A DNA stretch of 64,000 nt from the NCBI GenBank assembly GCA_013397935.1, contig VZRN01001097.1:248180-312179 (forward strand), in the 5' to 3' direction. The position numbers and the translations under genes were made by a program. Shown here piece by piece: positions 1 through 10,983 of this stretch; position 1 is the first letter of the stretch; every line of letters starts with the position of its first letter. A model generated the notes under the pieces. That model did not search any database, was not told where the DNA came from, and saw nothing but the letters and a program-made list of their open reading frames with translations. This DNA is from Dasyornis broadbenti (lineage: Eukaryota > Chordata > Aves > Passeriformes > Dasyornithidae).

Positions 1-1267
1 ACTCACCCCAATTGTTCAGATAACTTTAAGATCAGAATCCATCTCCCTAAAACAAAAACCCCCCAAAACATTCCAGTATCAGCATTATACCCCATCCTGT
101 CACTTAGCACAAAAAACCCCAATAAAAATGATTCCAATTTTGTCTTTGTTATAGAGAAATTTCCTATAAAGAAACACAGCATGAGGTCCGATATGTGGTG
201 TGAGATACATAAACAAACCAAACCCGATCAGGATTTCATGGTGAACTCATTCACCACAAATGGAAACCAAGTCTATAGATGCTTCTTTCTGCAAATGTTA
301 TAATGGCACAAAGGTTTAAAACAACATCGCTTATAAAAGGCATTTAAACTGTGCAATGGCCAGGTGCGTGGCCCTCCCTCTGGATATTGTCCCTGAGGCC
401 CCCAGAACTGTGAACTGGAATGCAGACTGGAACAAAGCCCAAACAAACAAACACACCCCAGCCGTGCCAAGTGGAATAAAGGCAGCCTGGGAAGCAGCCA
501 CATCCCCTCAGTTCCGTAGGCAATGGGAGCAGCGCTCGCCCAGGCCAGGAGAGCACCGGGAACTGCTCGGTGTCGGGTGCCCTCTAGACAGAGGTTGGTA
601 AAACGGAGTGAACATCAAACAAATTCAAACTGGGGGTGATCTTTCCTTGCCCTTGCTGAGAGGATATTGTGGAAAGATTTGCCACCTCCTGGTCCATTCA
701 CTGGCAGTCTGAATTGGGAATTTTTGGAAACACAAGAGAAAACATTCTGGCATGGGAATGAGCTATCAAATACCAAATTCTGCTTAGAGGACTCCAAAAG
801 CTTTCCTCACAATCACATCCTAACAGCTGTGACAGCATAACTGTTACATCAAGTAGAAAGAATTACAGGTCTTCAAAAAACTGTCCCTGGTTCCACAGGA
901 TTTGACTACAGACTCAGAGATAATTGCACATGACACAGGATTTACACCTTTGACAAAGTAACCGTGAGAATTGTTATAGAAGAAGCCAGAAAAATTACCA
1001 AATTTTGGAACTCTTATATCTCATAATTAGTGTATGTCCTTCCACATCTTAATTTTTTTTAAAAGTTACTACTTTAAATCAGATTATACTGATGATTTTT
1101 TTCATTAACATACTTATATCTGATACCCATTGCTTTGATGCAGACAACCTCCCCAAGTTTCTTCACCCAATTCTAAACACAAAGGAAAGAAGCTAGTACA
1201 TAATAAATGTTCCAACAAAAAATAAGTGGGCTCATTTTTCTCACACTGTGCATTTGTTTTTTGTCAG
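1..1267 (+). other. ASPN: ASPN intron (partial)
   Basis: Intronic sequence upstream of the first visible asporin exon. It ends in a good acceptor, a T-rich tract followed by CAG at 1265-1267. The 350-600 stretch is richer in G and C than its surroundings, but I recognise neither a gene nor a repeat in it. No other ASPN exon was found here. Confidence 0.7.
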
Positions 1268-1361
1268 ATCTGCCCTCCAGTCTACTGGAGCTTCACTTAG
1301 ATGACAATAAGATCACAGGAATTGAACTTGAGGATTTCAACCGTTACAAAGACCTTCAAAG
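1268..1361 (+). CDS. ASPN: ASPN coding exon (antepenultimate)
   Basis: A 94-bp exon flanked by CAG at its 5' side and GTAAAA at its 3' side. It starts with the last two bases of a codon and ends two bases into the codon that the next exon completes. It encodes LPSSLLELHLDDNKI and then ELEDFNRYKDLQ, an LRR pair. Confidence 0.93.
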
Positions 1362-3280
1362 GTAAAATTCCCATGCAGAATCCTTTTATTTGTTAAAATG
1401 TCACGCCCAGCAAGATCTCTTATTTGATACTTCTCTTGTTAATGGGAGAAAAGAATTAAAAATTGTCTTTTATTAAGAATTGCTAAACAAGACCAAAATT
1501 TAAAACCCGAACAAACCCATAAACCCTCGCATTAGCCTTATTATTATATATTTTGCCAACAATCTGCAATAGAAAAGCAGGGTAAGAACAAAATATAACC
1601 AATCCCAAATTCTTACAACTCTTATAAATTTATTCTCATAAATACAGCAGCTGGTAAAGGAAAGCACATTGATAAGTGCTTTCAAATGCAATGGGGTTAA
1701 AAGAAAAACGTGTCTTTCTGAGGAATGTATCACTGATGTAGGACAAAAGGAAGTTCCTCTGCAAAGCTCAGTTAAGAACTCTGAAAATCTGGCCGAGCAG
1801 CACTGAATTTTGGATTTGGTAATTGAAACTACTGAACTGCCTTTAGTCACCAACTTCAGGTTCTGAAGAAAATCAGGAAAGAATTAGGAAAAAGGGGATG
1901 GCAAGACGGGCAGAAAGTGCAATTCCAAACTGACGTCTCCAGCTTCTGAATCACCTTCTGAGCAAAGCACGCTAAATCCTTATAGCAAAAAAAAATCTAA
2001 GGAAAATCTGAAAATAGGAAAGAAGGTAGTCCTGCTTGATAAAAAACCTTTATACTTTAAAAACAAGCTATACATTCAAAACACCTTTCTATACAAGAGC
2101 CACTATCTGGCTCTTTATTAGATCAGCACTTTTTATTACTGTGACTGTATTTTGCAGCTGTACTACTTGATAAAATGGCATGATTTATTTCACAAGCAGC
2201 TTGATGTTTGTAATTTAAACACGGGCCACTGTAGTTAGAAAAGCTGTATGCAAAAGTCAACAATTGCTAACGTCAGGTAACTGATAACAGCTGTGAGCCA
2301 ATCTTCTTTAAGTGGAGATTAAATTAAGAAGTAAAAAGTGTTGGATCAATGGTGATTTTTTTCTATCAAAGGTAAGATTTCATCATCTTCCCCCAGTTCT
2401 TTTCTTCCCCCGTGTTTACTCCTGTGTATGTCAATCTTAAAATTATGCTCTTCAATGCTGTCATGAATCTCAATTAGTCTTTAATTAAATGTTCCTTGTA
2501 CTATTTCTAGGCTAGGCCTTGGGAATAATAAAATCAAAGAAGTGGAAAATGGAAGTTTCGCCAACATCCCAGGCATACGTGAAATCCACCTGGAAAAAAA
2601 TAAGCTGAAGAAGGTTCCTCCTGGATTACCTGAACTGAAATATCTGCAGGTCATACACTGAACTTAAAAGAAGCTCTGGGAGTTTTGAGTGGTTTGACTT
2701 TCTCACTGTCAAACTGATTAGGTCACAACCAAAAGGCATAATTAACTGACAAATATTTTGCCATGGCTCTCCTACTAGGAGAGCCTGAAATCATAAAAAC
2801 TTGTAACTCTTTACTACAATAGAATATAAAATTGCATTTTATGACAAAATTCCCTAAGAACAGAGGCCAACTATCCTGAGAACACACTGATGAAATGCCA
2901 TATGATTTTTTTTCATAAGAGAGATTGGCAGGAATAAGAATTTTTTAAAAGATTTAAGACAAATTGTAAACCCTTGTTACTCTCAAGGTCTGCATGGAAC
3001 TGACCTTGTAGTAAACCTCAGTCACCTATATGCCAAGGAATAATTTTCCCATTTCCATACTAACTCTCCTGTTTTGCTGCAGGTGGTGTTTCTTCATTCC
3101 AACCACATTGCAAAGCTGGGAGTGAATGATTTCTGTCCGACGGGACGAAGGAAGAAGAAAGCCCTGTACAGCGGCATCAGCCTCTTCAACAACCCTGTCA
3201 AGTACTGGGAGGTTCAGCCCTCAACCTTCCGGTGCATTTTAGCCAGGAATAGCGTTCAGCTTGGGAATTTCCTCAAGTGA
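1268..3280 (+). CDS. ASPN: Asporin, C-terminal part (three last coding exons)
   Basis: Asporin is a secreted class I small leucine-rich-repeat protein that binds collagen and TGF-beta in cartilage, bone and periodontal ligament. The window holds its last 142 complete residues in exons 1268-1361, 2511-2649 and 3083-3280; the phases join without a gap. Visible LRR units include LLELHLDDNKITGIE, LGLGNNKIKEVENGSF and REIHLEKNKLKKVP. These are followed by the C-terminal cap with its two cysteines (NDFCPT and TFRCIL) and the family-typical NNPVKYWEV segment. The protein ends QLGNFLK, close to the human terminus. The signal peptide, the acidic N-terminus and the cysteine cluster lie left of the window. 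Biglycan and decorin are the nearest alternatives, but the order next to OMD and OGN and the C-terminal wording favour ASPN. The gene lies antisense inside a CENPP intron. Confidence 0.95.
2511..2649 (+). CDS. ASPN: ASPN coding exon (penultimate)
   Basis: A 139-bp exon between TTTCTAG and GTCATA. It encodes LGLGNNKIKEVENGSFANIP, then IREIHLEKNKLKKVPPGLPE and LKYLQ, and ends in phase 0. The donor GTCATA is weak, but the protein continues exactly into the next exon. Confidence 0.93.
3083..3280 (+). CDS. ASPN: ASPN terminal coding exon
   Basis: A phase-0 exon after TTTTGCTGCAG, encoding 65 residues and a TGA stop at 3278-3280. It begins VVFLHSNHIAKLGVNDFCPT and ends SVQLGNFLK. The two cysteines are expected to form the C-terminal disulfide of the SLRP family. 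Confidence 0.95.
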   Translation: MVFLHSNHIAKLGVNDFCPTGRRKKKALYSGISLFNNPVKYWEVQPSTFRCILARNSVQLGNFLK

Positions 3281-4320
3281 GCCCCAAGTTGGTTGTTTCA
3301 AAGAGCAACCCGTCCAAATCAGTTTTACAATACTTGAAATTTGCAGAAAAATGCCGATTTTACGCTATTTAACCGTTTACAAAGTATTTGCTATTTCAGA
3401 GGTAATTAATTAGAAACAATATGTTAAGTAGGATCCGTTGTATTATTTGACAATGTTCAACCTACGTTTGAATAATTTAAACAAAAATCTTTATATCTTA
3501 CACAAGGACTCTTAGAAATGAAACTGGAAACTGTGTTTGATGTTTCCTATAATAGATGTTGAATTCCTTCCTTAAATCACATAGTTTGGACATATTCTTT
3601 CTTTCAAATAAATTCTAAAAATCACGTGGAAGTGATTTTTCCACACTGAGGACCTTTTTTCTCTCCCAGAAAGTGTTGTAAGAAAAGCTGCACAACCAAA
3701 AATTATCAGACTTCAAGGCCAACTTCTTGTGCCATTTTTGATAATGAGCAAAGATGCAATAAAAAGCTATGATATTGTCAGGTTGTGGTCTTTAAAAGAT
3801 AGCATATATTTTGACAATCTTAAGTGAGATAAAGGCAAGTTTCCTATCAAGGACAGACAAATAGACTTTAAAAGTTGTTGGTAATTTTTCCTTGCAACTT
3901 TAAGAAGAAAATGTCCTTCAATGTTTTGCTAGCAACAGAATGGGATGCAGTCTGAACATTAAAAGTAGGATTCAAGATTTATCATATGCTTCAAGCTTAA
4001 TAGGAATAGCTACTAAACTCCCTTTAGGCAAGCACAAACATTTTCTTTTATCTATAACAACTGTAATCGTGTTTTTCACTTTATTCTTTCCCTCTTTCAT
4101 ATTTTGACATCACACGGGTTAAGGATCCCTCCTTAATGAAATACCTTACAACTACCGAAAACAAGCAGCTGGAACTCGCCTGCCCCGCCCTTTCTATGCA
4201 GGGCAGCACACAGAATTCTCAAAACTGACAGTACTGTATAAAATGGATATTTCAGATATCTATTTAGTGTATATTTGCTATTGGGATTCAAAATAAATTA
4301 AATAAACTTATAGAACACCT
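3281..4320 (+). other. ASPN: ASPN 3' untranslated region (probable extent)
   Basis: AT-rich sequence after the stop codon. AATAAA hexamers occur at 3607-3612, 3758-3763, 4292-4297 and 4301-4306. The last two are paired and are followed by a TG-rich stretch near 4320-4331, so cleavage just after about 4315 is my best guess. The true end needs transcript data. Confidence 0.45.
4292..4306 (+). terminator. ASPN: Tandem poly(A) signals of ASPN
   Basis: Two AATAAA hexamers (4292-4297 and 4301-4306) sit nine bases apart, followed by a GCATGTGTAT downstream element. This is the strongest polyadenylation arrangement in the UTR. The upstream hexamers at 3607 and 3758 could serve as alternative sites. 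Confidence 0.4.
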
Positions 4321-6354
4321 GCATGTGTATACTTTATTACATGGGAGTTCACATCAAAACGTTCTGAGATTATAACCATGCACCTTTGTGACTCTTCTCT
4401 AGACCTCTTGTGCTCCTTTTCCCAAACCTACAGAGCTTACAGGTCATTCATCACTGCTGTTTTGCACAAAGTTAAAAATCCAAGAAGCAGTTATGGGAAA
4501 TGGCACAGACTCGTAGAAGAAAATACTACGAAGAAATCAATCAATTCCCAGTCTCTCAGCCTTCCTACCACCTTCCTAAGTATCAAGTCTAGTATCTGAT
4601 TTCATCTGCTTGGTCTCCTTGTAGTTAATGTTTTGTTAGCACCACCGTGCTGCTGAGACACAAAACTATGTGGAGAGAGGAGGCAGAGCAGAGGAGGCTT
4701 TTGCTGAAGAACAACTCTCTCAAATAGAAATTCTGTAAAATAAAGGCAGAATAAAACCAAAAAACTAAACAGAACAAAAACCTGAAATCTGTTGATGACC
4801 AAGCATCTTTCTGTTCCTGGCTTCTGAAGCTGTTTCTAAGGAACGCATTTCGTAGCAAACACCAACATTCCCTTAAGGACAGGCTCCCCCGCCTTACAGT
4901 ACCGTAAATAAATAATCTCCAAAAGATTTTATCATCAACTGCCTAGGTTTGGACCATCCTCAGGGTAAATTCAGCCAGTTTAGAAGTTTAAAAAAACTTC
5001 ATCTGTGACTTAAATTACACTGACAATTTTGCATTACAGCAGGGAAGTATCAAATGGTTCGTTTTAACCATTTCCTGTAGGAGTTCTTTTTAGAGAAAAA
5101 CAATAATTTCCTAGGTCACCTCATAAACTGATAGGATGCCTGTCACTTATGAAAAAAAGATATGTTCAATGAGTCTCTACTATTTTCAGGTATCATTCTT
5201 CAGCTGGAATTTGTGGGTAATAATAATTAATAATTTTCACACCTTGCATCTGTGGTATACTTTAACATAGCCCCAGGTGCATGTGTCAATGACACAAAAA
5301 CTATGATATAAAATGCACATTATGCAGTTTGAGGAATGATTTCTAAACATGGACAGCAATGCAATTAACAGAATAGTAATTAACTGATGATAACACATTA
5401 GTGTTCAGTGGTCTTCCCACAGAACAAGGCAGTTCAGTATTGGCAGATGGGGATAAAATCTGTCAAAAAAGCAACTCCACCTTTACATTCTCCACAAATG
5501 CTATAGGACAAGGAAAAAGGGAGAAAGAGAGATTTGATACAAATCCTTCTAAGAGTCTTCTCTTATTACTTATTCCTTATTTGTCTAAAAAAATTTTTTT
5601 ATTCCTTCTAAGATTGTCAAACTTTAAAGGGCTTCTTCTGAAAATCTGCCAGGTCCCAACATGACAGTTAACAAATTTCACCAGAGGATGGCAGCCTGTA
5701 GCTACAACTAGAAGGCAAAGTCATTCTAAAGAATAAATAAGAGACTGTTAGAGCACAGGAGGAGCGCAGTAAATGTCACAAACACTGATTAAGCAGAGTG
5801 GCCTGTTTCAGTACTAAAGTATTACTTGTGCGCTTCTAAACCTGCATTCTGTGTCCTGCTCTGAGCCATTAAATTACCAAAGGATGAAATACTCTCATTT
5901 TCCCTACCTCTTTCCCCAGTATTAACCTACTTAATGCAGTACTTCAAATACAGCAGTACAAAGAATAATGCACTATTAGTAAACACAGGATAGCAAACTT
6001 AAGAAGATACAAAAAGTTTAAAGAATATAAGATTACTTAATCATTTTAATTTCCACCATCAGCTGTGATAGATATGTACAATTTAAACCAAAATACACCT
6101 TCAATAAAACATTTTCTTTCATATCATCTAGGTGCTTTCTCCTGCTGCTAAACTGAGTTAAAGGTGAAGAAGTGTTTATTTTATTTCCCTTTTCCAGTAC
6201 TAATAGTGTCTTCCTGCTCTGCCCAGGATAAAATCTGCAGGAATTCAGGGCTAGAAGTGTCAGGAAGGAGAAAAGGACAGATGGACAGAGAAAGAGCACA
6301 GCTATTTGGAGACCACTGCATGATCTTAAGAACAAAGAGCTGCAAAATCCTAAA

Positions 6355-6810
6355 AGCCCAATGAAGTTTGGGCTGGATGAGCAGACAGTGAGGTGGACTG
6401 AAAGCCGGCTGGAAGGCAGGGAGTGGGAAGAGGCCACAAAGTGAATTCTAGTTGGAGGTCAGTAACTGCCAGGGCATCCCAGAGGTCAGTGCTGGCTCCA
6501 GCTCTGCTCCCCTTCTTCATTAGTGATCAGGCTGACAGGGCAGCTCACGCCCAGCAAGTTCACTGGTGACACAGAAGCGAAAGTGGTGACTGATCTATGA
6601 CTCTCTGGGGTTTTGCTGCTGCAGAAATGGCCAGCAGGAGCTTGTGCAGCTCAGCAAAGGGAAGCCCAAAATCCTGTACCTAGTGAGGAAAAACCCCTTG
6701 CACTGGTGGCTGATGGCTGACCTGGAAAGCAGCTTTGCAGGAAAGGATCTGGGGGTGCCAAGATGGCTCAGAGTATCCTGGGCTGCTTCAGAAGGATAAG
6801 GACCAACCTC
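6355..6810 (+). mobile_element. CR1 LINE fragment (reverse-transcriptase 3' part)
   Basis: Sequence resembling the late ORF2 region of avian CR1, in + orientation. It begins near GGGCTGGATGAGCAG, passes a GGTCAGTGCTGGCTCCAG stretch (CR1: gggtcagtactgggtccag) and AGCAAGTTCACTGGTGACAC, and reaches TATCCTGGGCTGCTTC near 6775. Small internal deletions and stop codons show it is dead. Confidence 0.75.
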
Positions 6811-7211
6811 TCCATTCCCAGAGTTGCTGTCACTAAGTTATTCCAAGAGCAAAGAAGCTACAGAAGCCTGAATTCCTATGGATTTGAGCTGTACAAGCCT
6901 CAGGTCCTTCCAGCTGCTCTCTCCCTCACACCACAGCATCTCTGTGCTGCCAAGGGCCAGAGCCAGCTGTGAGCCAAAGGGCTCTCACAGCTCTGTCCCC
7001 TCCTGCCATCCTAAGCAGGAGGATTTGGAAATGTCCCATCCTCAACTGATGGACCTCTCTGGGGCACTTTCCTCTACCCAGCTGCTATTTTTCACAAGTT
7101 AATAACAAGTACATAAATATTTCCCTCTATCCTACATAAAATTTTAATTTCCAATAAGGATTAAAAGATACTGAGTGAAATAAGAGGCAAAGATAAAAGG
7201 TTCTTTCCTTT

Positions 7212-7225
7212 AAAAAAAAAAAAAA
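7212..7225. repeat. Poly-A run
   Basis: Fourteen consecutive A residues; a simple mononucleotide run without further context. Confidence 0.9.
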
Positions 7226-10200
7226 TTCAAGACAGGAATGTTCAGCTATTTTAAACATAATGGAAATTTCCAAAATGTTTCACATGAATATCCCATTAGG
7301 AATTCCTGCACCTGCATTTCCCAAAAGTAAGTGAAATGACTCAGACCAGAGCAGTTGAAAAATATTAACTAAGATGTGCAAATTTTTAACCCTAAAGCAG
7401 CAAAATATTTCAGCTGCCTAAATAAGGTCGTGCATAGAAAATCTGATATGAGTTCACTGTTAAGCAATTTTAGAATAATTTAATGTAATTTCAAAAAGCA
7501 TTTACCCATGTCCTAAAAAGCAACAGCTGTTATCTCTTGAAGATACTCATTCCTCATTCATTCAATTGCCAGTTAAAATACTGCACTATTTATATAGAAA
7601 AACTATGATACACCACAACAGGCAAAATAAACATCAATATTTTCATTAATTTCGATCACAATTTAACAGCAGCATGATAATAAAAGCAATGGTAAATTAA
7701 AAATAATGAAACTGTGTTCTGAAGGCCATTGTTTTTCTCATTCTCTGTGTTTAGAATTTAACATTGGTTCTTGGGCTTATGGTGGGGCTTTCTTTTCCCT
7801 CCTTTCTGGGGAGGCTAGAGATTTGAGAACAAAGCTGCTAATAGGAAACATATGGGAAAGTTCTGGAGTAAATGAAAATCTGACTCTAATTCCAAATGCC
7901 ACGTATCACATACCACGGTCTAAATTATCTGCTAAGATAAATGCAAGATTTACCCTCCATACTCAGTGAGTCACGTGAGATGGAAGACATGTTATGTATG
8001 AAATAAACAAAAAGAAAGACTTTCATGATATATAGAGATTTCAAAAACTAATCAATATTTTGAAGCAAGTTGGGATGTTTCTCAAAGCCTGTGTAAGCCA
8101 GTAAAAGATTGGCTCAATGGAACATGCAGCCAGCAGACAGCCTTGCTGCAGTTTTTCATATAAAATATGAACATTCTTACCCAAGTGAACAATGAGGCTC
8201 TGGATTTAACCACTGTGCTGCTGTGGTTGCAGTGGGAACCCCGCACAGCCAGGTTTTCCTATGCATGAACACGTTCCTGTCTCAAATGCTTGTCCAGAGG
8301 AAATGTGAAGATGATGAGATTTCTGGCACGGCAGCGCTGTGGACTCAGTTTTGATGAGAAACTCACACATTTCCACAGGCAGCCAAGTCTTGCCCCAAGC
8401 TCCCTGTGCAGCAGCAGGGAATTTAACAAGCCTGGATGCACCAGAGTAACCACATGTACAGAGAGCCCCTCGAGAAGTGATTCACACACCAGGTTCATCA
8501 CTCGTGCACTACGCATCACCTGCACAAAGGCTTCTATCAGAATCAGGCAGCAACACTGAAATGAACAGTCTCTCTTCACAATTACATTTGCAGGACCTAT
8601 TACAGAGTTACAGTCTCTGCTAAGAATGGAAAAAAATCTCTAGCTGACAGGTTGCCAGAGGATGGAAAATTTCCAGAGGGACAGACAGGGAGCAAGTCAC
8701 AGACACAAGCATGGACTTGCCTCTTCATTCTTCAGCCTGCGTTATTTCCAAAAGCTGTTCAGACATAAAGACCAATGAAAATATTTTTCTTCCAGAAACA
8801 CTTTGCAGAACACCTTAAAGCAGTTGTGGAAAACTGGCCTGCCATTCTAAAAGATACTATTTTACCAAAATTTATATCCCACTTAGGCCACCAAGAACAT
8901 GCAGTCACCATATTATCCTTCTTGTGTCAGCTCTATCTTCTTTTATCTTCTTTCTATTCCCCAGGGTGAAAGAAGGAACAGCCTGCACGGGGGTCTCACA
9001 ACTCAGTAAAAGAGCCTAATTTTGTAGCATGAAGAAACCATTTTTGTATTAACCTCATGAGAAGATGCCCAGACTCAGGAAGTGACAGAATAATCAAGTA
9101 TTCTGCAAGAATAATAAAAGCAACTGTCTACTCATTTCTCCAGCAGCAATACTGTGATGCAGCATAATTATTACTTGCTCAAGAAAAATTTAGTGATAAT
9201 TAGAAATTAATAATATCATTAAAGCTTACTTGGCTTCTTGGAATGCATATTTTTTGTTTATATTTTAAACTAATACATACAATTTCCATTTAGATGTTCC
9301 TCCTGTAAATTAGTATTTCTAGTATCTTCTATTTCCTCAAATATTCAATTTTACAAGGAAAAAGACCTTTAAATTTATTTTTGAAATGAACAATGTAGAA
9401 AAAGAAAGCAACATCACCTTAAATATAGCAGAAGTGAATGTCACTACAACAGTATAACACTTTATCCCCATATTGCCTGACTGCATAAATGCTGTCCTTT
9501 AATAAGCAGTAGAACCATCATGGTAATAGGATGAATCTTGAGATGAAAGAATTAAGAGTACTTTTAGAAGCTATTTTCCATGCAAACACCTACCTAACCT
9601 GGGCAGCCAGGTTAATGACCTCCCTGACAAACAATGCTCCTGAGCAGTGGCCTGTAAATCTGAGATATTTGATATGAAGATAAAATCTGTTCTGATACCA
9701 TACAGAAGGACTTCAAACCTCACACCACCACTCTCACACCCAGACCCCAAAAAGCACTTTCTTAAGCAACATGCCAAGAGATCCCTTGTTTTTCATGTCA
9801 GGACCACAGTCAGCAATTAGCATTTACAAGCCCACAATCTTTTATTTCAGAAAAGTAGAAACTAAGACTGATCTAAACCCAATTGTCAACATCCTTCTTA
9901 CTGCTTCCATCTAATAGAAAGAAAGGAATAAAAAAAGGAGTTACTTTTTATAAAAGTCCTATATAATTATTTATGATCAAGCCACAAACAGAGTGAGCGT
10001 TTTAAAAATATAAAATGTTTCTTACCATAAACTAACTACAAATCTTGGTGCTGTTTTCCTTGAGAGCGTTCCATTGGAGCACACATGTGTAAGGCAATAT
10101 TTCATTACTCCTGTTTCAGGAATGCTTTGCCTTAGCAACCCTGTGTTTTATGGATTCATACTGCTCCTAGTGCCTTGTGCTTAGGACAGAAAGGGGAATG

Positions 10201-10845
10201 TATGCTTCCCACTTGAACAGTTCCCTCCCAAAATCAGAATGCACAGAAACCTGAGGAGAAAATGTGAGCACGGAAAACACATTTGTCAGATGTACAACTG
10301 CTTCGTGAAGTCACTGCTCTCTCTTTCTAAAAAACACTTTTCCACTCAAACATTTCACCATGGGTAAACCCAGTATCTAGATCACCCATTAGCAGTTCTC
10401 AACAACTACCCCAGTCGCCGTTCGGAGCTGCTTTCACAACACACAGACTTATTTAGAGGTTTCAGCATTAAGGCAAGTGTTTGGCAAAGATGTGAAGGGA
10501 GATCTGGACAGCTGTCTTGCATTAAAACTGACATTTTTAAAGGGAGCTACTACCATCAGCTCACTTCTGTTAAACTTTAATCACTCAAAGCATTGATTTC
10601 ATGCCATCCCCTCACTAAGATCCAGTTAATATTTTTTAATAATTGATTTTTTTAAAAACAAAACCATTATGGATGTTTACATTTTGGCTACAAACAGCTT
10701 TAGGCATTTACTCCACTCTTCAAAAAGCAATAAGACAAGGTAAGAGAAGGTGTCAGAAGAAAGACAGAACAAGGACACTTCCCAGATTCCCATGGAAGGT
10801 CTGTAATGCCCAGATCAACCTTCCCTCCTTAATGAAACGGAAAGA

Positions 10846-10983
10846 GCAGCTGTGGCTGCCACATCCCTGGAAGTGTTCCAGACCAGGCTGGAAGGGGTTT
10901 GGAGCAACATGGGATAGTGGAAGGCATCCTTGCCCATGGCAGGGGGTGGAGCTGGATGAGCTTTCACCATTTTGTGATTCTCT
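10846..10983 (+). mobile_element. CR1 LINE 3'-end fragment
   Basis: Matches the CR1 3' region by eye: CCCTGGAAGTGTTCCAGACC, then GGATAGTGGAAGGCATCCTT, CCCATGGCAGGGGGTGGAGC and a TTTTGTGATTCTC end. A short piece before the end, normally rich in cccttccaaccc, is missing. A 5'-truncated copy in + orientation. Confidence 0.85.

Noticed and set aside
6033..6437. A 134-codon frame on the - strand
   Set aside because: Its left end is the opposite strand of a CR1 fragment and the rest has no family resemblance.
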